Counted from the first letter of the stretch, positions 23,947 through 35,561 are shown. The stretch is DNA of 64,000 bases from Anthonomus grandis grandis (GCF_022605725.1 NC_065557.1:26167256-26231255); one strand, 5' to 3'. Program-made: numbers and translations. Notes: a model not told the origin generated them from the letters alone.

Positions 23947-25495
23947 TATGAAAAAATATTACATAAAACACTTTAAAAAATAAAAAAAATTAAACACGTA
24001 AATAGACTCGAGGCCCTTATAAACACAAAAGACAGTACAATTCTACTTACCATCAAATTTATTTATAATTACCACCTTATACATGTTACCTGCATCCCCG
24101 TGCCGCCAATTAATATGGCAAACCCTCCTTAAAAATAGATCTTAAAATTTACAATGGTACCTTATACACAATGTTATAATGGGATCGATCGCATAAGCTG
24201 CCCCCGCATCAGCCCCCGTTACTTATTTTCGATAAATGCCACTATACTTTCTGCATTCATACAGTGTAGCCAAATTGTGCTTAAATTACGTGTAAATGGG
24301 TAAAGAGCCACGGAGCGAGGGACATTTTCAATTTTGTTGACTGTACATGTATTCTTTGCATCAAGACGCATTTTTTGATGTGCAAAAAAATATTTTCTCG
24401 GTCAGTGGCGTCCCTACAGGTCTTCTATTGAATATTTTTTACTAAAAAAAATACTACGCCACTGCTTATTCTTAAAATGAAATATATATTTAAAATCCTC
24501 AATAATTTTTTGGCAAATTTGATCTCTTGTTTTTTTTTTGTCCGACGCATGGTTTTCGCTTAAAAAAATAACAACAATTTTACTTCCCTAAAAATGTGAT
24601 GCGGTGTGAAAATGTTTGTTTGTCGATTGCAAGCAAATTAAGGGATCAGATTTATTACAAGAAGTATAAAAAGTTAAAAAATTTAAATAAATTAAGAAAT
24701 ACTCATGTTTTTAACGCGTTTAAAAAGTAAACGATAGTAAAAAAGGGTTGTATTGCGTCTTTGTTTAACGCAAATAAAGTCGCGAGGTAGCCTATGCATG
24801 TTGCTTATTGCTCGTTGCTATGGGCAACGAGCTGTGATTTTAAATGGTAAATTTTTCTTTATCTAGTTATGCATGAATAAATGACGTTTTTATACAAAAA
24901 CATCGATGATGGCAATAGCTGTTGTCTTAAAAAGTAAGTTGTTCATGTTATTATTATACCATTAAATGTTTTTTTTTTTGTTTTTGAACTATTGAGTATG
25001 ATAATTTTCAATTGGCAATGGGCTTGGAAAATTTAAAAAAATATATATATATTTTCCCAAAAATAAATACAACATAAATTTATAAGAACAATGACGTTTA
25101 TTTCAAGTTGTTAGGGTAAGTATTTGCAAAGTTATAAGGCTGCTAGTCTGGGGTTTTTTATACCTCCCGAGATCCCGTCCCAAATACGCGCTACGTCATA
25201 GACGCCGGCGCGATGGTGTATTATAGAGCGCTCGCTAGCCAGCCAGCCACAGCCTAGGGCCCAGGCGTTATTTTGACAGGGTGGTTTTGTTTGTTGACAC
25301 TTTGACTTTTAACTTTTATTATTGACGTATTTTGCTTGTTGACTAATTACAATGGAGCAGGGATTTGTTCGTGGTCAGTCAGACAACTTACCCATTATAT
25401 AAACGTAAATATTTTAAAACTATAAATTCTATTCAAAAATAATTAAAAATAAACTTTTACTTTGACACCCTGTTTTTCAAAAACTAAGCATTTTT
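23947..25495. other. Upstream flank of the Tc1-like gene and intergenic DNA
   Basis: Contains the outer inverted-repeat arm (24,160-24,346), a perfect small hairpin GCTCGTTGC-TATG-GGCAACGAGC at about 24,812-24,834, and a GC-rich patch at 25,160-25,270. No coding frame recognised. Confidence 0.4.
24160..24346 (-). repeat. Outer inverted-repeat arm, right copy
   Basis: Read on the minus strand from 24,346: TACAGTCAACAAAATTG, AAAATGTCCCTCG, and further weak similarity to 15,596-15,750. It lies 400 bp upstream of the Tc1-like start codon and is the best candidate for that element's upstream end (inference). Confidence 0.45.
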
Positions 25496-25807
25496 CTTAG
25501 ACAAGGAAAATGAGTGGACCTGTAATCACGCACTTGAAACAAGCTGCTTGCCACCAAATCTGCAAAAATGTCATCTGCCAATTATTTTTCCTACGAAATT
25601 TAAATCAAAACACTGAACATCCCACTTTGATGTAATATCCAAAAAGTATAGATTTAACCAAAAATTTTACTTAAATAAAACCAAGAATCTCTTAAAATAC
25701 ACTCAAAAACAAGTAAGCGTGTCACCATAATGCGAGAAAAATTCGGCTCACTTCGTTAACATTGTAAATATAGGCTAATACCGGTCCAACCATTTTCCTT
25801 GTCTAAG
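25496..25807. mobile_element. 312-bp hAT-like MITE with 8-bp target duplication
   Basis: Ends are inverted: CTTAGACAAGGAAAATG on the left, CATTTTCCTTGTCTAAG on the right, with partial inverted similarity further in (GTGGACC / GGTCCAA). The flanks GCATTTTT (25,488-25,495) and GCGTTTTT (25,808-25,815) form an 8-bp duplication with one mismatch, which suggests the hAT superfamily. No coding capacity. Confidence 0.65.
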
Positions 25808-26313
25808 GCGTTTTTCGACATAGAACATATGTACCCTACATATGAACTTATTAAAATTCAATAAAATATTTATAGCAGGTATGTGGAGCAGACATTTTGA
25901 AAAACACAAACAACAGCAAAAACATGCATAATAATATTAACAAAGCAGCGTGCGAGGTGGACATGCTAGCATCGGTCGTCGCGTCCACTTGGGCGCCTGT
26001 GACGTATCATCCCGGCCGCGCTGATACAAGGAAAAAATTAAACATGGCGTATTTATTCGAACTTTGAAAATTAATTGTGAAGTAACTATAAATACTAGAG
26101 AACTGAAATAAATTGCTAAATTTAAGTTGGAGCCTGTTCTTTTTTACTAAAAAATAATCGAATTATCGTTTCCAAGCTCATTAGTTCAGAAATACCTACC
26201 TAATTTTACTTTAAAAATAACAGGGTTTTAAGTGCAAAAAACGAGTTTTATTTAATTTTATGAAACTAAGCTTACATGAATGGCTTAAATGTATTTTATC
26301 TTAATTACACTGA
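25808..26313. other. Intergenic, with a GC-rich patch
   Basis: 25,945-26,030 is GC-rich (CGTCGCGTCC, CCCGGCCGCGC) in an A/T-rich setting. Nothing coding seen. Confidence 0.35.
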
Positions 26314-26860
26314 TTACAAAAATTGTTGAAAATGGCCACCTTCACTAAGTAAGCATGCTTCCGCTTGTCTACGCATGGAATTACGCACACGTTCAAATAC
26401 CCCGAGCGTATTTCGTATAGTTTCACATGAGGCAACTATTCGGTCTCTTAACTCTTCTAGAGTATTTACGGGAGTTTTATAAACTAGAGTTTTAAGGTGC
26501 CCCCATAAAAAGAAATCTAAGCTATTGATATCGGGGATCTTGCTGGCCATTGTGGTCCTCCGATACTGAGTATTTAAATGGTTTCGGATAATTAAACTAA
26601 AATGAACAGGGGCACCATCGCGCATGTACCATATTCGATTTCTTAAAGTTGCACATATTTAAGAAGCCCAGGCAGTTCTCTTTCGGGAAACTGTAAATAT
26701 GACCGATCATCAAGGCACCCTGCTAGAAATAATGGGCCTATTAGGTAATCACTAAATTACCTTATAGGCCCATGCATAGACCCCTGCCCAAACATTAACC
26801 GAAAATTGGTGTTAAAAATGGGTTTCTATAATACCATGAAAGTTTTACTATGTTTTTTAT
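26314..26860 (-). pseudogene. Mariner-like transposase remnant, catalytic half
   Basis: Minus-strand frame 26,314-26,625 encodes MRDGAPVHFSLIIRNHL, then SLDFFLWGHLKTLVYKTPVN and a conserved tail. Upstream in other frames are GPLFLAGCLDDRSY, FPERELPGLLKYV and, further out, SVNVWAG. This is the same family as 18,151-19,246 with the second catalytic aspartate retained (RDG for HDG). The third-aspartate block is altered (SKIPDINSLDFF). A local 42-bp inverted duplication (26,732-26,773) interrupts it. Confidence 0.7.
26732..26773. repeat. 42-bp hairpin inside the transposase remnant
   Basis: ATGGGCCTAT and ATAGGCCCAT flank matching AGGTAAT / ATTACCT arms around a 6-base loop; only one position is unpaired. 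The left-hand copy is the normal coding sequence (GPLFL), so the other arm looks like a templated inverted copy. Confidence 0.7.
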
Positions 26861-27250
26861 TAATTTATTAGTTTAATAACACCCTTTTATATTTTACTTA
26901 CATAGTTTTCCCTTGAAAATGGTTTAACAACCGAAACGCGTCGGGATTTTTGAATTAAAGATTGTGAAGTAAACAGGACCCTTCGCCTATTATTTTGCTT
27001 TGCAATTTGGTAGGTCTTAAGTAAATACAAATTTTGTTGCCTAAATTGAATTAAAATATTAAGCGACAAACATAATTTTTCAAACAAGGATATGTTTAAC
27101 CCTAAAAATATCTAATATTGGTCCCTAGAAAATATTTTCCTCACTCATCCCAAAAAGCCGCAAAATAAATTTAAATTTAAAGTAAAATTTAAAGTGTAAA
27201 TGCTTGGTTCGGCATAATAGGAAGCCAAATAATAAATAGGACCTGTGGTT
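26861..27250. other. Intergenic, with a TTGAAAATGG...CCGAAACG motif
   Basis: At 26,908-26,945, TTGAAAATGGTTTAAC and AACCGAAACG form a short stem (GGTT/AACC). Related motifs occur near 4245 (plus) and 36,650 (minus). No gene seen. Confidence 0.35.
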
Positions 27251-27608
27251 TATTCTTGATTAGATGGTTTTTAAGTGGACTGTATTTGATAAGGGAAGCT
27301 GATTCTAGTTATTAGTTCAATTTTTCTTTATACCCTGACTCAGTCCTCAGTATTTATATTGGGCGGTAAATGTGAAGTAGTTAGATATTAACAAAGCTCG
27401 ACTTACCCATAAAATAGCACAAATAAGGGTAACATAGGTCGAACCCTTGGCACTGTAAATTAGAAGCCGTAAAGGCGTATCTCAAGTGTCGCGTGCGCGT
27501 TAATTCTTGCTACTGCTCGTTTACCTTTTTCTCCTAGGTACTTTTTTTTAACATTCTTCTCACTTTAGCGTAGGTACCAGGGCAATTGGATAAGAATGAG
27601 GAAAATAC
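27251..27608 (-). repeat. 3' LTR of the BEL/Pao element
   Basis: 358 bp matching 33,250-34,144 once the 525-bp insertion there is removed. It begins (minus strand) GTATTTTCCTCATTC and ends ATCAAGAATA. The integrase frame reads some 25 codons into it. Confidence 0.85.
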
Positions 27609-28898
27609 TCTAACAATTTTATCGGGCCCGGGAATAAGTTCCATTATACGACCGAGCTGCCAATTAAGTGGTAACGCATTTTCCTCCTTAATTAGCACCA
27701 AGGTACCTTCTTTAACAGAATCCGTTTTCGTATGCCATTTAGCTCGTTGTTGGAGAGTATGGAGATACTCCGATTTCCAACGTTTCCAAAAATCATTATG
27801 TAAACGTACCAATAGTTGCCATCTATCTAGTCGATTGATATTAATATTTGATAAATCGGGATCTGGGAGGGCAGTCAAAGGCTCTAAGCACAAAAAATGT
27901 CCAGGAGTAAGGGCGGTAAGGTCACTAGGGTCGCTACTCATAGGACTAATTGGCCTTGAGTTAAGAACAGCTTCGACCTGTGTTAGGACGGTAGACAGTT
28001 CTTCGTAGGTAAGGATCTGTATTCCTACTACCCTTAAAAGATGAGTTTTTACACATTTAATGTTTGACTCCCAGATTCCTCCCATATGAGGACTAGCAGG
28101 TGGATTAAAACGAAATGATAAAGTCTCTTGAGCAACGCATTCTGCAAAGATTTGTCGTAAATACTTGTTAGCACCTACAAAATTCGTTCCACAATCAGCG
28201 TAAATGCAAGTAACGCGGCCTCGCCTAGCCAGAAAACGCCGCAATGCTGCCAAAAATGAGTCAGAACTCATATCAGACACTAACTCCAAATGGAGAGCTT
28301 TGGTTGCGAAGCATATAAATAAGCAAACATAGGCTTTTATAGTTTTTGCGCCTCGTATTTTTCCCAATGTGATTGTAAAAGGTCCGCAAAAATCAACGCC
28401 AGTATGTAAAAAGGGTTTTGCCTGCGAAATTTGAAATTTGGGCAAATCTCCCATGAAGGGTTGAAAAGAAACTGGTCTAGTTTTCCAACAAACTTGACAT
28501 GGATACAAAATTTTTTTGACTACGCGCTTAGCGGATAAAACCCAAAAATTTTGTAAAAGTAAAAACATTGTTGTTTGAATGCTACAATGTAAGTATGAAC
28601 AATGAATGTAGGTTACCAGTAAATTCGTTAATTTGCAATCACCAGGTAAAAGTACAGGAAATTTTTGGTCAAAGCATAAATCTGAGTGAGTCAAACGTCC
28701 ACATACTCGTAGAATACCTGATTCATCCAGAAAAGGATTTAACCTTTGAAAAGGCTTTGGTAAGCAAGATTTACTTTGAAGCAAATTAATTTCCTTCTTA
28801 AAGTATATTGATTGAAAATATTTAGCAATAAATAAAACTGCATTGTGTAACTCAACGTCTGTTAAATATTTATGTTTATAATTATTTATTCCTTTCAT
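27534..28898 (-). pseudogene. BEL/Pao integrase region
   Basis: 454 open codons on the minus strand. An RNase H-to-integrase linker is followed by an H2C2-type zinc segment (YIHCSYLHCS ... CQVCWKTR). The catalytic core follows: GVDFCGPF, then ADCGTNFVGA, then the glutamate in GGIWESNIK. A C-terminal DUF5641-like segment follows (WKRWKSEYLHTLQQRAKW; GTLVLIKEENALPLNWQLGR). The end reads into the LTR, so the native C-terminus may differ. Upstream it is separated from RNase H by a frameshift near 28,900. Integrase inserts the cDNA into host chromosomes. Confidence 0.85.
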
Positions 28899-30834
28899 TG
28901 CCCAGCACGTAAAAAGTATGCCACAATTCTTTTTATAGTAGAAAAAGAACTGTATTTCTCAAATAAATATTCAACAAAATGTTTTGAGGGAGAGACTGTC
29001 AAAGTCACAGTTTGTTTCTCTGTTGTTGTTTCAATGTTCTCCAGGTTTAAGGGTAAATCGGTTGTAAGAAAATTCCAACTTTCTATTGGTTGATATAAGA
29101 AGTCAGGACCTTGATGCCAGAGAGAAAAATCTAGAAACTCCGAGGGATACATACCTCTTGAACCACAATCAGCAGGATTTTGTCCAGAGGGCACATAAAA
29201 CCAGAATTTAGGATTAATTTTTTCTTGTATGTAAGCGACTCGATTCGCAACAAATGTTTTTCACTGATGTGAAGAGCCTTTTATCCAACTCAATGTCACT
29301 TGACTATCCGAAAAGGCAAAAATATTATTGATTTGTACCTTATCTTGTAAATTATCGTAAACAAATTTCAACAATTTAGAAAGTAGAACGGCCGCGCACA
29401 ATTCTAAACGGGGAGTACTTTGTCTTTTAAGAGGTGCTAATTTAGATTTAGCAGTAACTAAGTAAATATTGACAAATGAAGAAGAGTTAATTATACGTAA
29501 GTATACTACACAACACATTCCACGCAAACTTGCATCACAGAATCCTACAAGCTGCCCCGCTTGTACAGAAGAAATATCGATTTCTCTTGGCATATGAAAA
29601 TCTTGGAGTAACGACAACTCGTCTTTAAATTTTGTCCACTTATCCCAGACATTCAGGGGTAAAGCTTCATTCCACTGTAATCCTAGTGACCAAAGATGTT
29701 GGATAATAAGTTTAGCAAAAAAAGTGATCGGGGTTAAAAACCCAAGAGGATCGAACATTCTGGCAAGATCGGAGAGAATGGTTCTTTTTGTATAACAATC
29801 CATTTTAGAATTATCAAAAGAAAAAAAGAAATAGTCCTTTACTGGGCTCCATTTTAGACCTAGAATTTTTTGAACATTTTCTGATTCTTGGTCAAAAGAC
29901 AAGGCATTTGTCTGTATATGACTTTCTGGCAAATTGGCAAGTAATTTAGGTTCATTGCTTGTCCATTTTCGGACCTCAAAACCACCCCTAGCCAATAACT
30001 CGATTAATTGATTTCTTAATAAAATTGCCCCTTTTAGATCCATACTACCTGAGGTGACGTCGTCAACAAAAGTAGACTTCCTAATTGCTTCAGAAGCAAG
30101 AGGAAGATCTGAATATTCCTCAGCCAAGTGTAGAAGAGTTTGAATTGCCAAGTAAGGAGAACAAGCAACTCCAAAAAGCACAACATTAATTTCATATTCC
30201 CTTATGGGATCTGAAGGAGAAAATCGCCATAAAATACGTTGATAGCGCCGTTGATCGGAATGTATTTTAATCATTCGATACATTTGTTTAATGTCACAGG
30301 TAAAGACAATCTTATGCAAGCGAAATGATAAAAGTATGGCTCCCAAATCTTGTTGTAACTTAGGACCTGTAAAAACAGCATTATTAAGTGATAGTTTTCC
30401 AGCCGCATGACTACTTGCATCGTAGACTACCCGTAAAGGTGTAGTACTGGAATCCTTTTTGAAAATCGCATGATGTGGAATGCAAAAATAATCATAGTGA
30501 AGATCACCGGGAAATGAAACTTGAGTCATGTGTCCTTGATCCAGGTAACCCTGCATAACCTCAGAATATGTTAAATAATTAGATTTATTTAGCAACAAAC
30601 GTCTTTCAAGTTATAGAAAACGTCGTAGTGCCAAACTACGAGAATCACCAAAATCAGGTTCAAGTACTTTAAACGGCATTGAGACAACAAAACGGCCATT
30701 TTCTTCGCGGAATACTGTAGAAGCATAATGATCGCGACAGTACTTTTCTTCAGGAGAAATGTGGTTTGAAGAAGGCATCTCCTCAATTTCCCAGAATTTT
30801 TGTAAAATAGAATCCAGATGGTTACTCTCGGTTA
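28895..30834 (-). pseudogene. BEL/Pao reverse transcriptase and RNase H region
   Basis: Main frame 29,261-30,598: RVVYDASS, LSFRLHKIVFTCDIKQMYRM (first catalytic aspartate), VNVVLFGV-type block reading INVVLFGVACSPYLA, and STFVDDVTSG carrying the catalytic FVDD. The RNase H block FCDASLRGMCCVVYLR and FAFSDSQVTLSWIKGS follow. A TGA replaces tryptophan at the end (near 29,260), and the rest of RNase H continues in 28,895-29,194 (PSGQNPADCGSRG). A TAA lies near 30,608 and a frameshift in a T-run at about 30,838 cuts it from the protease. Confidence 0.85.
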
Positions 30835-32766
30835 ATGTAAAAAAGTATTGACAATTTTATTATACGGAGGTTTCGTAGCCAATCTGCCCATTATTGTCCA
30901 ACCAAAACATGTGTTAAGACACACGGGCTGCTCAGGACCGAAATAAATTCTACCCTCTCTCATCACATAAGGGTATATATCATTCCCAAATAACATATCA
31001 ACTTTGTGAGACTGATTAAATTGAGGATCTGCAAGGGATAAGTTAGGTATAAAAGTAAAGCAGCTTTCATCGTATGAAACCGCTGGCACATTTTCGCAAA
31101 TTTTATCCAAAATAATGAAGGTAGTATCTAAAGTAAATTCGACATCATGAAGTGAGGAAATCGTACAGTTTATTCCCGAATGCGCAATGGCATTCATAGA
31201 ATCAAAACCATGTAAGCTCATATTTGTATGATATTTACGGAGTCCTAATTTATTGGCAAACGATCTTGTTATAAAAGAGCTTTGCGCACCCGAATCGAGG
31301 ATATCGCGAGCTATTTGCCAATCTCCTGAAATATCTTTAACTTTTACTAAAACTGTTGACAATAAAATTTCATGATTATTTAATAGCATACCGACCTTTG
31401 AGACCTTTTGAATATTTGAATCAATATTTCCAGAATGAGTGCTAGTAGAGGGGCCAGGTAAGCCATCACTAAAATGTGTATTTTGCATTTCAGGTAATTT
31501 TTGAAGATTATTATTATTTGCAAAACATAATAATGAATGATGTTCCTTTGAACAAATACGACATCTTTTTTGCGAAGTGCATTGCGCAAAAGTATGAGCA
31601 GTTGCAAGACAATTAATACAAGCGCGTTGCTTTTTAATAATGTCATAACGCTCATGGGGTGTTTTTTGTAAAAACAAAGGGCATTTAAAAATAATATGTT
31701 TTTCTTTACAAAGAAAACAAAAACCTGCAATATCAGTGGAATCAGAATGAATCAATAGGGCAGATCGACTTTTAAAACCAGAACTCAAATTATTATTACT
31801 ACGAGGGCTATGATGAGCAGGGTAATTTTTAGACGACTCTTGACGAGCCTTTCGAGGAATTGACTCCAAAGCTAAACACTGTTTGCTAACAAATGTTTTA
31901 ACACTTTCATAGGTTGGAATTTTATTTGACGCATGCGCCTGTTCAAATGCCTTTCGCGTAATCGAATCCACTCTTTCCAGCAACATATGAGACAAAATAA
32001 AATCCCAACTATCTGTATCGAGTTTCAGATTTTTTAAAGCTGACAAATTTTTATTAAATGTATCTAGTAAATTTCGTAAAGAGGTTGGATTTTCAGATGT
32101 CAAGGGACAGCAATTTTCTATTTCTTTCCAATAAGACGTGGCCATTAAACGTATGTTATTATATCTGTCGATTAATGTATTGTAGGCTGTTAGGTAGTTT
32201 TCATGTGTTACGGGCAAATCTGCAATTAATTCTAAAGGAGGACCTTGCAAAGTAGAGAGTAAATAATTAAATTTTTCTATGTTACTAAGTGACCTGTTTG
32301 AATGTATAAGGCAGTTAAAGGTTTGTTGATAGGTCGTAAAAAGTTTAAGGTCACCTTTAAAGGTGACTAGTTGAATTTTAGGTAAAATATTAATGTGATC
32401 ATTATTTCCAAATATGGTGCTGTTATGGGGAGCTCCACGCTCTACTGAAGACTCTTCTAGTGGTTGCTCAAACATTTCGTAATATGTAATTTCAATATCT
32501 TGGGAAAGATCAATAAAATCTTTCCAAATAGCATTTTCTTCTTCGATTTTAGCATTATCAGAAGCTACTAACGATAAAATATTATTATGTTGTTTTTCAA
32601 ACCTCTTACAAATTTTTGAAAAATTTCTATAAGTCACTTTAAATTTATTACGCCAACTATCATTAGTTTTAGCACGAGTAGAGGTATCAAATAAAAGTTT
32701 AAGTTGGTTAATTGCAGTCTGCCGCAACACCTGACAACGCAAAAATTTTTCCTCCGCGGAAGGCAT
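30832..32766 (-). CDS. BEL/Pao Gag-protease
   Basis: About 644 residues from the ATG at 32,766 (MPSAEEKF); an upstream in-frame start adds 16 hydrophobic residues but the later ATG fits the family better. Domains: N-terminal helical Gag, a DUF1759-type segment (IQLVTFKGDLKLFTTYQQTF ... NYLLSTLQGPPLELI), zinc knuckles (CFLCKEKHIIFKCPLF; CINCLATAHTFAQC; CRICSKEHHSLLC), then a retropepsin-like protease with ILDSGAQSSFITRSFA. The frame ends at NTFLH, where a one-base insertion in a T-run separates it from the RT. It is still open for its full length. Confidence 0.85.
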   Translation of the reverse strand: MPSAEEKFLRCQVLRQTAINQLKLLFDTSTRAKTNDSWRNKFKVTYRNFSKICKRFEKQHNNILSLVASDNAKIEEENAIWKDFIDLSQDIEITYYEMFEQPLEESSVERGAPHNSTIFGNNDHINILPKIQLVTFKGDLKLFTTYQQTFNCLIHSNRSLSNIEKFNYLLSTLQGPPLELIADLPVTHENYLTAYNTLIDRYNNIRLMATSYWKEIENCCPLTSENPTSLRNLLDTFNKNLSALKNLKLDTDSWDFILSHMLLERVDSITRKAFEQAHASNKIPTYESVKTFVSKQCLALESIPRKARQESSKNYPAHHSPRSNNNLSSGFKSRSALLIHSDSTDIAGFCFLCKEKHIIFKCPLFLQKTPHERYDIIKKQRACINCLATAHTFAQCTSQKRCRICSKEHHSLLCFANNNNLQKLPEMQNTHFSDGLPGPSTSTHSGNIDSNIQKVSKVGMLLNNHEILLSTVLVKVKDISGDWQIARDILDSGAQSSFITRSFANKLGLRKYHTNMSLHGFDSMNAIAHSGINCTISSLHDVEFTLDTTFIILDKICENVPAVSYDESCFTFIPNLSLADPQFNQSHKVDMLFGNDIYPYVMREGRIYFGPEQPVCLNTCFGWTIMGRLATKPPYNKIVNTFLH

Positions 32767-33249
32767 TATTTTAAACAAAAAAATTAACACCCTAATAACA
32801 CCGACGAAGAACAAATGGAATTAACTTGAATAATGATTAAATTCTACTAAATATTAAATTTAAATTAATCATATAGTATGGAACATAAGTATATTAATTT
32901 TTTATAAGTAAATAATTTATTAAAATCGATCGCAGATAGAAGCAACTTATCGATTTCCCCGGTAAATACCAAATATGCCTAAATTTGTAAAATAGGTACT
33001 GCAAAACACGTTGACCTTGAACTTTATCTCCGGTATACCGTATTTTTGGTTTTTTATAAATTGTAACACTGTATTAATACTAAAGGGCTATTATTTTACT
33101 AAACATTTTTACGTATATAAAAATGATATATGTATGTAAAGGCGTGGGCACTTTGCAAATGAAATAAAAAAATACTGAGAGCTGTTCGTTAGGCACGCAG
33201 AAAACTGACAAAATTTTCTAAAATCTGGGCTCGAAGGCCAAAAATGGTC
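32767..33249 (-). other. BEL/Pao leader between 5' LTR and gag
   Basis: Untranslated leader on the minus strand. Just inside the LTR is TGGCCTTCGAGCCC, a possible primer-binding site, but the match to a tRNA 3' end is not convincing by eye. Confidence 0.4.
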
Positions 33250-34144
33250 TATTCTTGATTAGATGGTTTTTAAGTGGACTGTATTTGATAAGGGAAGCTG
33301 ATTCTAGTTATTAGTTCAATTTTTCTTTATACCCTGACTCAGTCCTCAGTATTTATATTGGGCGGTAAATGTGAAGTAGTTAGATATTAACAAAGCTCGA
33401 CTTACCCATAATTTAGCACAAATAAGGGTAACATAGGTCGAACTAGTGTTGGGTTGCTATTTAGCAGTCTGCTACTTTTTCACTGCTATTTGGTTTAGTA
33501 GCAACTGCTATCTGCTATGAGTTTAAGATTCGCTGCTATTAAAATAGCAACTGAATTTGTTTACGCAGGCACCTCGGCAGCTGATTGTCTGGTGTCTCGT
33601 TGGTTGCAGCGGCGTTTATGGTGCGGCGTCGGCGATAGCGTTATCGGAAAGAAGTCGGCTTTTAATATTTTAAAAATTAAGGAATAAAAATAAAAGCTTT
33701 TAGCGATGTTTCTTTGTCCACTCGGTCTGTTTATAGTTTATAATAATTGTTCCTTTTGCAAATTCGCTCATGGCTTTTTACAGTTTAAAATTTAACAGTT
33801 TAAAGTTTACACAGTTTACAGCTAGGACTAGCTATGTACGACATGTACGTATCGAATAAAACTCAAATAGCACCTGCTATTAAATAGCAGCTATTTTCGA
33901 CTGCTATTTTTGATTCGCATTAGCAAAAGCATTTGCTATACGAAAATAGCAGGTTTCTCCCAACACTAACCCTTGGCACCGTAAATTAGAAGCCGTAAAG
34001 CCGTATCTCAAGTGTCGCGTGCGCGTTAATTCTTGCTACTGCTCGTTTCCCTTTTTCTCCTAGGTACTTTTCACATTCAACATTCAACATTCTTCTCACT
34101 TTAGCGTAGGTACCAGGGCAATTGGATAAGAATGAGGAAAATAC
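33250..34144 (-). repeat. 5' LTR of the BEL/Pao element, split by an insertion
   Basis: The two parts (33,250-33,443 and 33,969-34,144) together match the 3' LTR. Differences include ATAATTTAGC/ATAAAATAGC and extra CACATTCAACATTC units near 34,070. Confidence 0.85.
33444..33968. mobile_element. 525-bp non-autonomous element inside the BEL LTR
   Basis: Ends are inverted, TAGTGTTGGG and CCCAACACTA, flanked on both sides by AC. The empty site in the 3' LTR (GTCGAACCCTTGG) shows only an AC duplication, not the 8 bp of a typical hAT. Both ends are packed with short GCTATTT/AAATAGC words in both orientations. A relative lies at 59,635-59,745. No coding capacity. Confidence 0.75.
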
Positions 34145-34831
34145 AAGGAAGCAGAAAGGAAATATCGGGAAAAAAAATGGACAAATAAAGTTTGTCGAGC
34201 ATAAAAGTATTACCAAAAAAATATTAAGTATGTGAATAAACAGTATATAAAACAAAATAAAATATTCCGATTCAATTGCAAATTACCCACTGCAGATACC
34301 AGAAAGTATAGACCTTATCCAGCTATCCAAAAAATATTAAAAAAAAAAATAAAATAAAAAGATGTATGGGAGCAAACCAACCTGTGTTTTATGATAGCAC
34401 TTTAACAGGAAGGAGATATGCTATCATATTACCTCATAATATATGGAGCGCTGGAAAATACGTTCCCATCAACTAAATGATGTAAGAATATCAATTCAGA
34501 CTGCTTAAAAATAAATGCATTGCGACATGTGGCTCGATTCGTTAGTCACCTAGGTCACTAGACTTAGTTGACCTTCTTGGCTACATGATGCGTCTTTAAG
34601 CGTCCTCAAAAATGTATTAAACAAGATGGCAATGTTTTTGTTCATTTATTGTAAATTAAGTAGGTTTGATGCTATTCTTATTATTCAAAGCAAACTTGCG
34701 TAAATGAATCACTTAGTAAAATTATTAATATACCTATAACTTTGTTATTGTTACGTTTAGGCGATTAGTGTTAATAAACTTTTTTATTAAGAAAATTATT
34801 GTCTTTTGATCTTATGTAAAAATATACAGGG

Positions 34832-34890
34832 AGTTCCATTTAACAAAAATACATTTTTTATATTTTAGAAAACGCGATGTACAATTTTTT
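34832..34890 (+). repeat. Dispersed repeat, copy 2
   Basis: Partner of 771-835 in opposite orientation; see there. Confidence 0.4.
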
Positions 34891-35561
34891 CTCTGGCCTT
34901 GTGGTGTTGGAAACAAATTCAACAACCTTTTATTTGTATGTATTTTTGAACTGTGTTAGTAATTAAGTAACGTGCATGCCTATGACGCGACGCTACGCCA
35001 GTGATTTGATTTTAGTGACAAGTGATTGATGTGACATTGACTTTGGGCGCGTAAGCCGCGTTGTTCGTCAGTGCATTCTAAAAGTCCGCAAAAAGCACAC
35101 TGAAATCTTTTTTAGTTTTCTATTTTATATTTTAAGGCAGCAAAATGCTGAAACGTATACATATATTGAAGCAGTTACATCGCCGAATATGTGTACCAGT
35201 AAAAAGGGTTTGCACAGGCCTCACCAGTTTAATACATATTAAAAATCCTACTAGTTTGCTCATTTAACCGACCATGTTACATATTAATAACGTAAACATT
35301 AAGACACCAATAGTACCAACTTAATCGGAGGCACCCTGGATACATATTTCGCTCTAACATTCTTTGTGTTTCGGCTCAGAAAGCGCAGAAAATTATTTTT
35401 TAACTTTATGAACCAATTATGAACAGATAAACTAAATTTCTAAATTATTATTAAATTTAAATTAAGTTATTACTTAAGTAAAAGAAAAGTTAAAGAATTT
35501 GCTAAATGCACACAATTTTTGCCCTCACCTGTAATGTAAGAATGCTTGGAGTATAGTCTTT

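Larger units (their letters stand above)
27251..34144 (-). mobile_element. BEL/Pao LTR retrotransposon, minus strand, degenerate
   Basis: A 6.9-kb element read on the minus strand: 5' LTR 33,250-34,144 (split by an insertion), gag-protease 30,832-32,766, RT/RNase H/integrase 27,534-30,834 (broken), 3' LTR 27,251-27,608. The Gag family and the gag-PR-RT-RH-IN order place it in BEL/Pao. The LTRs differ at a handful of positions and by a small expansion of an AACATTC repeat. A clean target duplication was not found. Confidence 0.9.

Noticed and set aside
27586..28008. Plus-strand open frame of 140 codons in the BEL integrase
   Set aside because: It is the reverse-strand shadow of a well-supported integrase frame.
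32767..33249. BEL primer-binding site TGGCCTTCGAGCCC
   Set aside because: Too few bases between the T-loop-like TTCGA and the end to match a real tRNA 3' end; kept only as a possibility in the leader entry.
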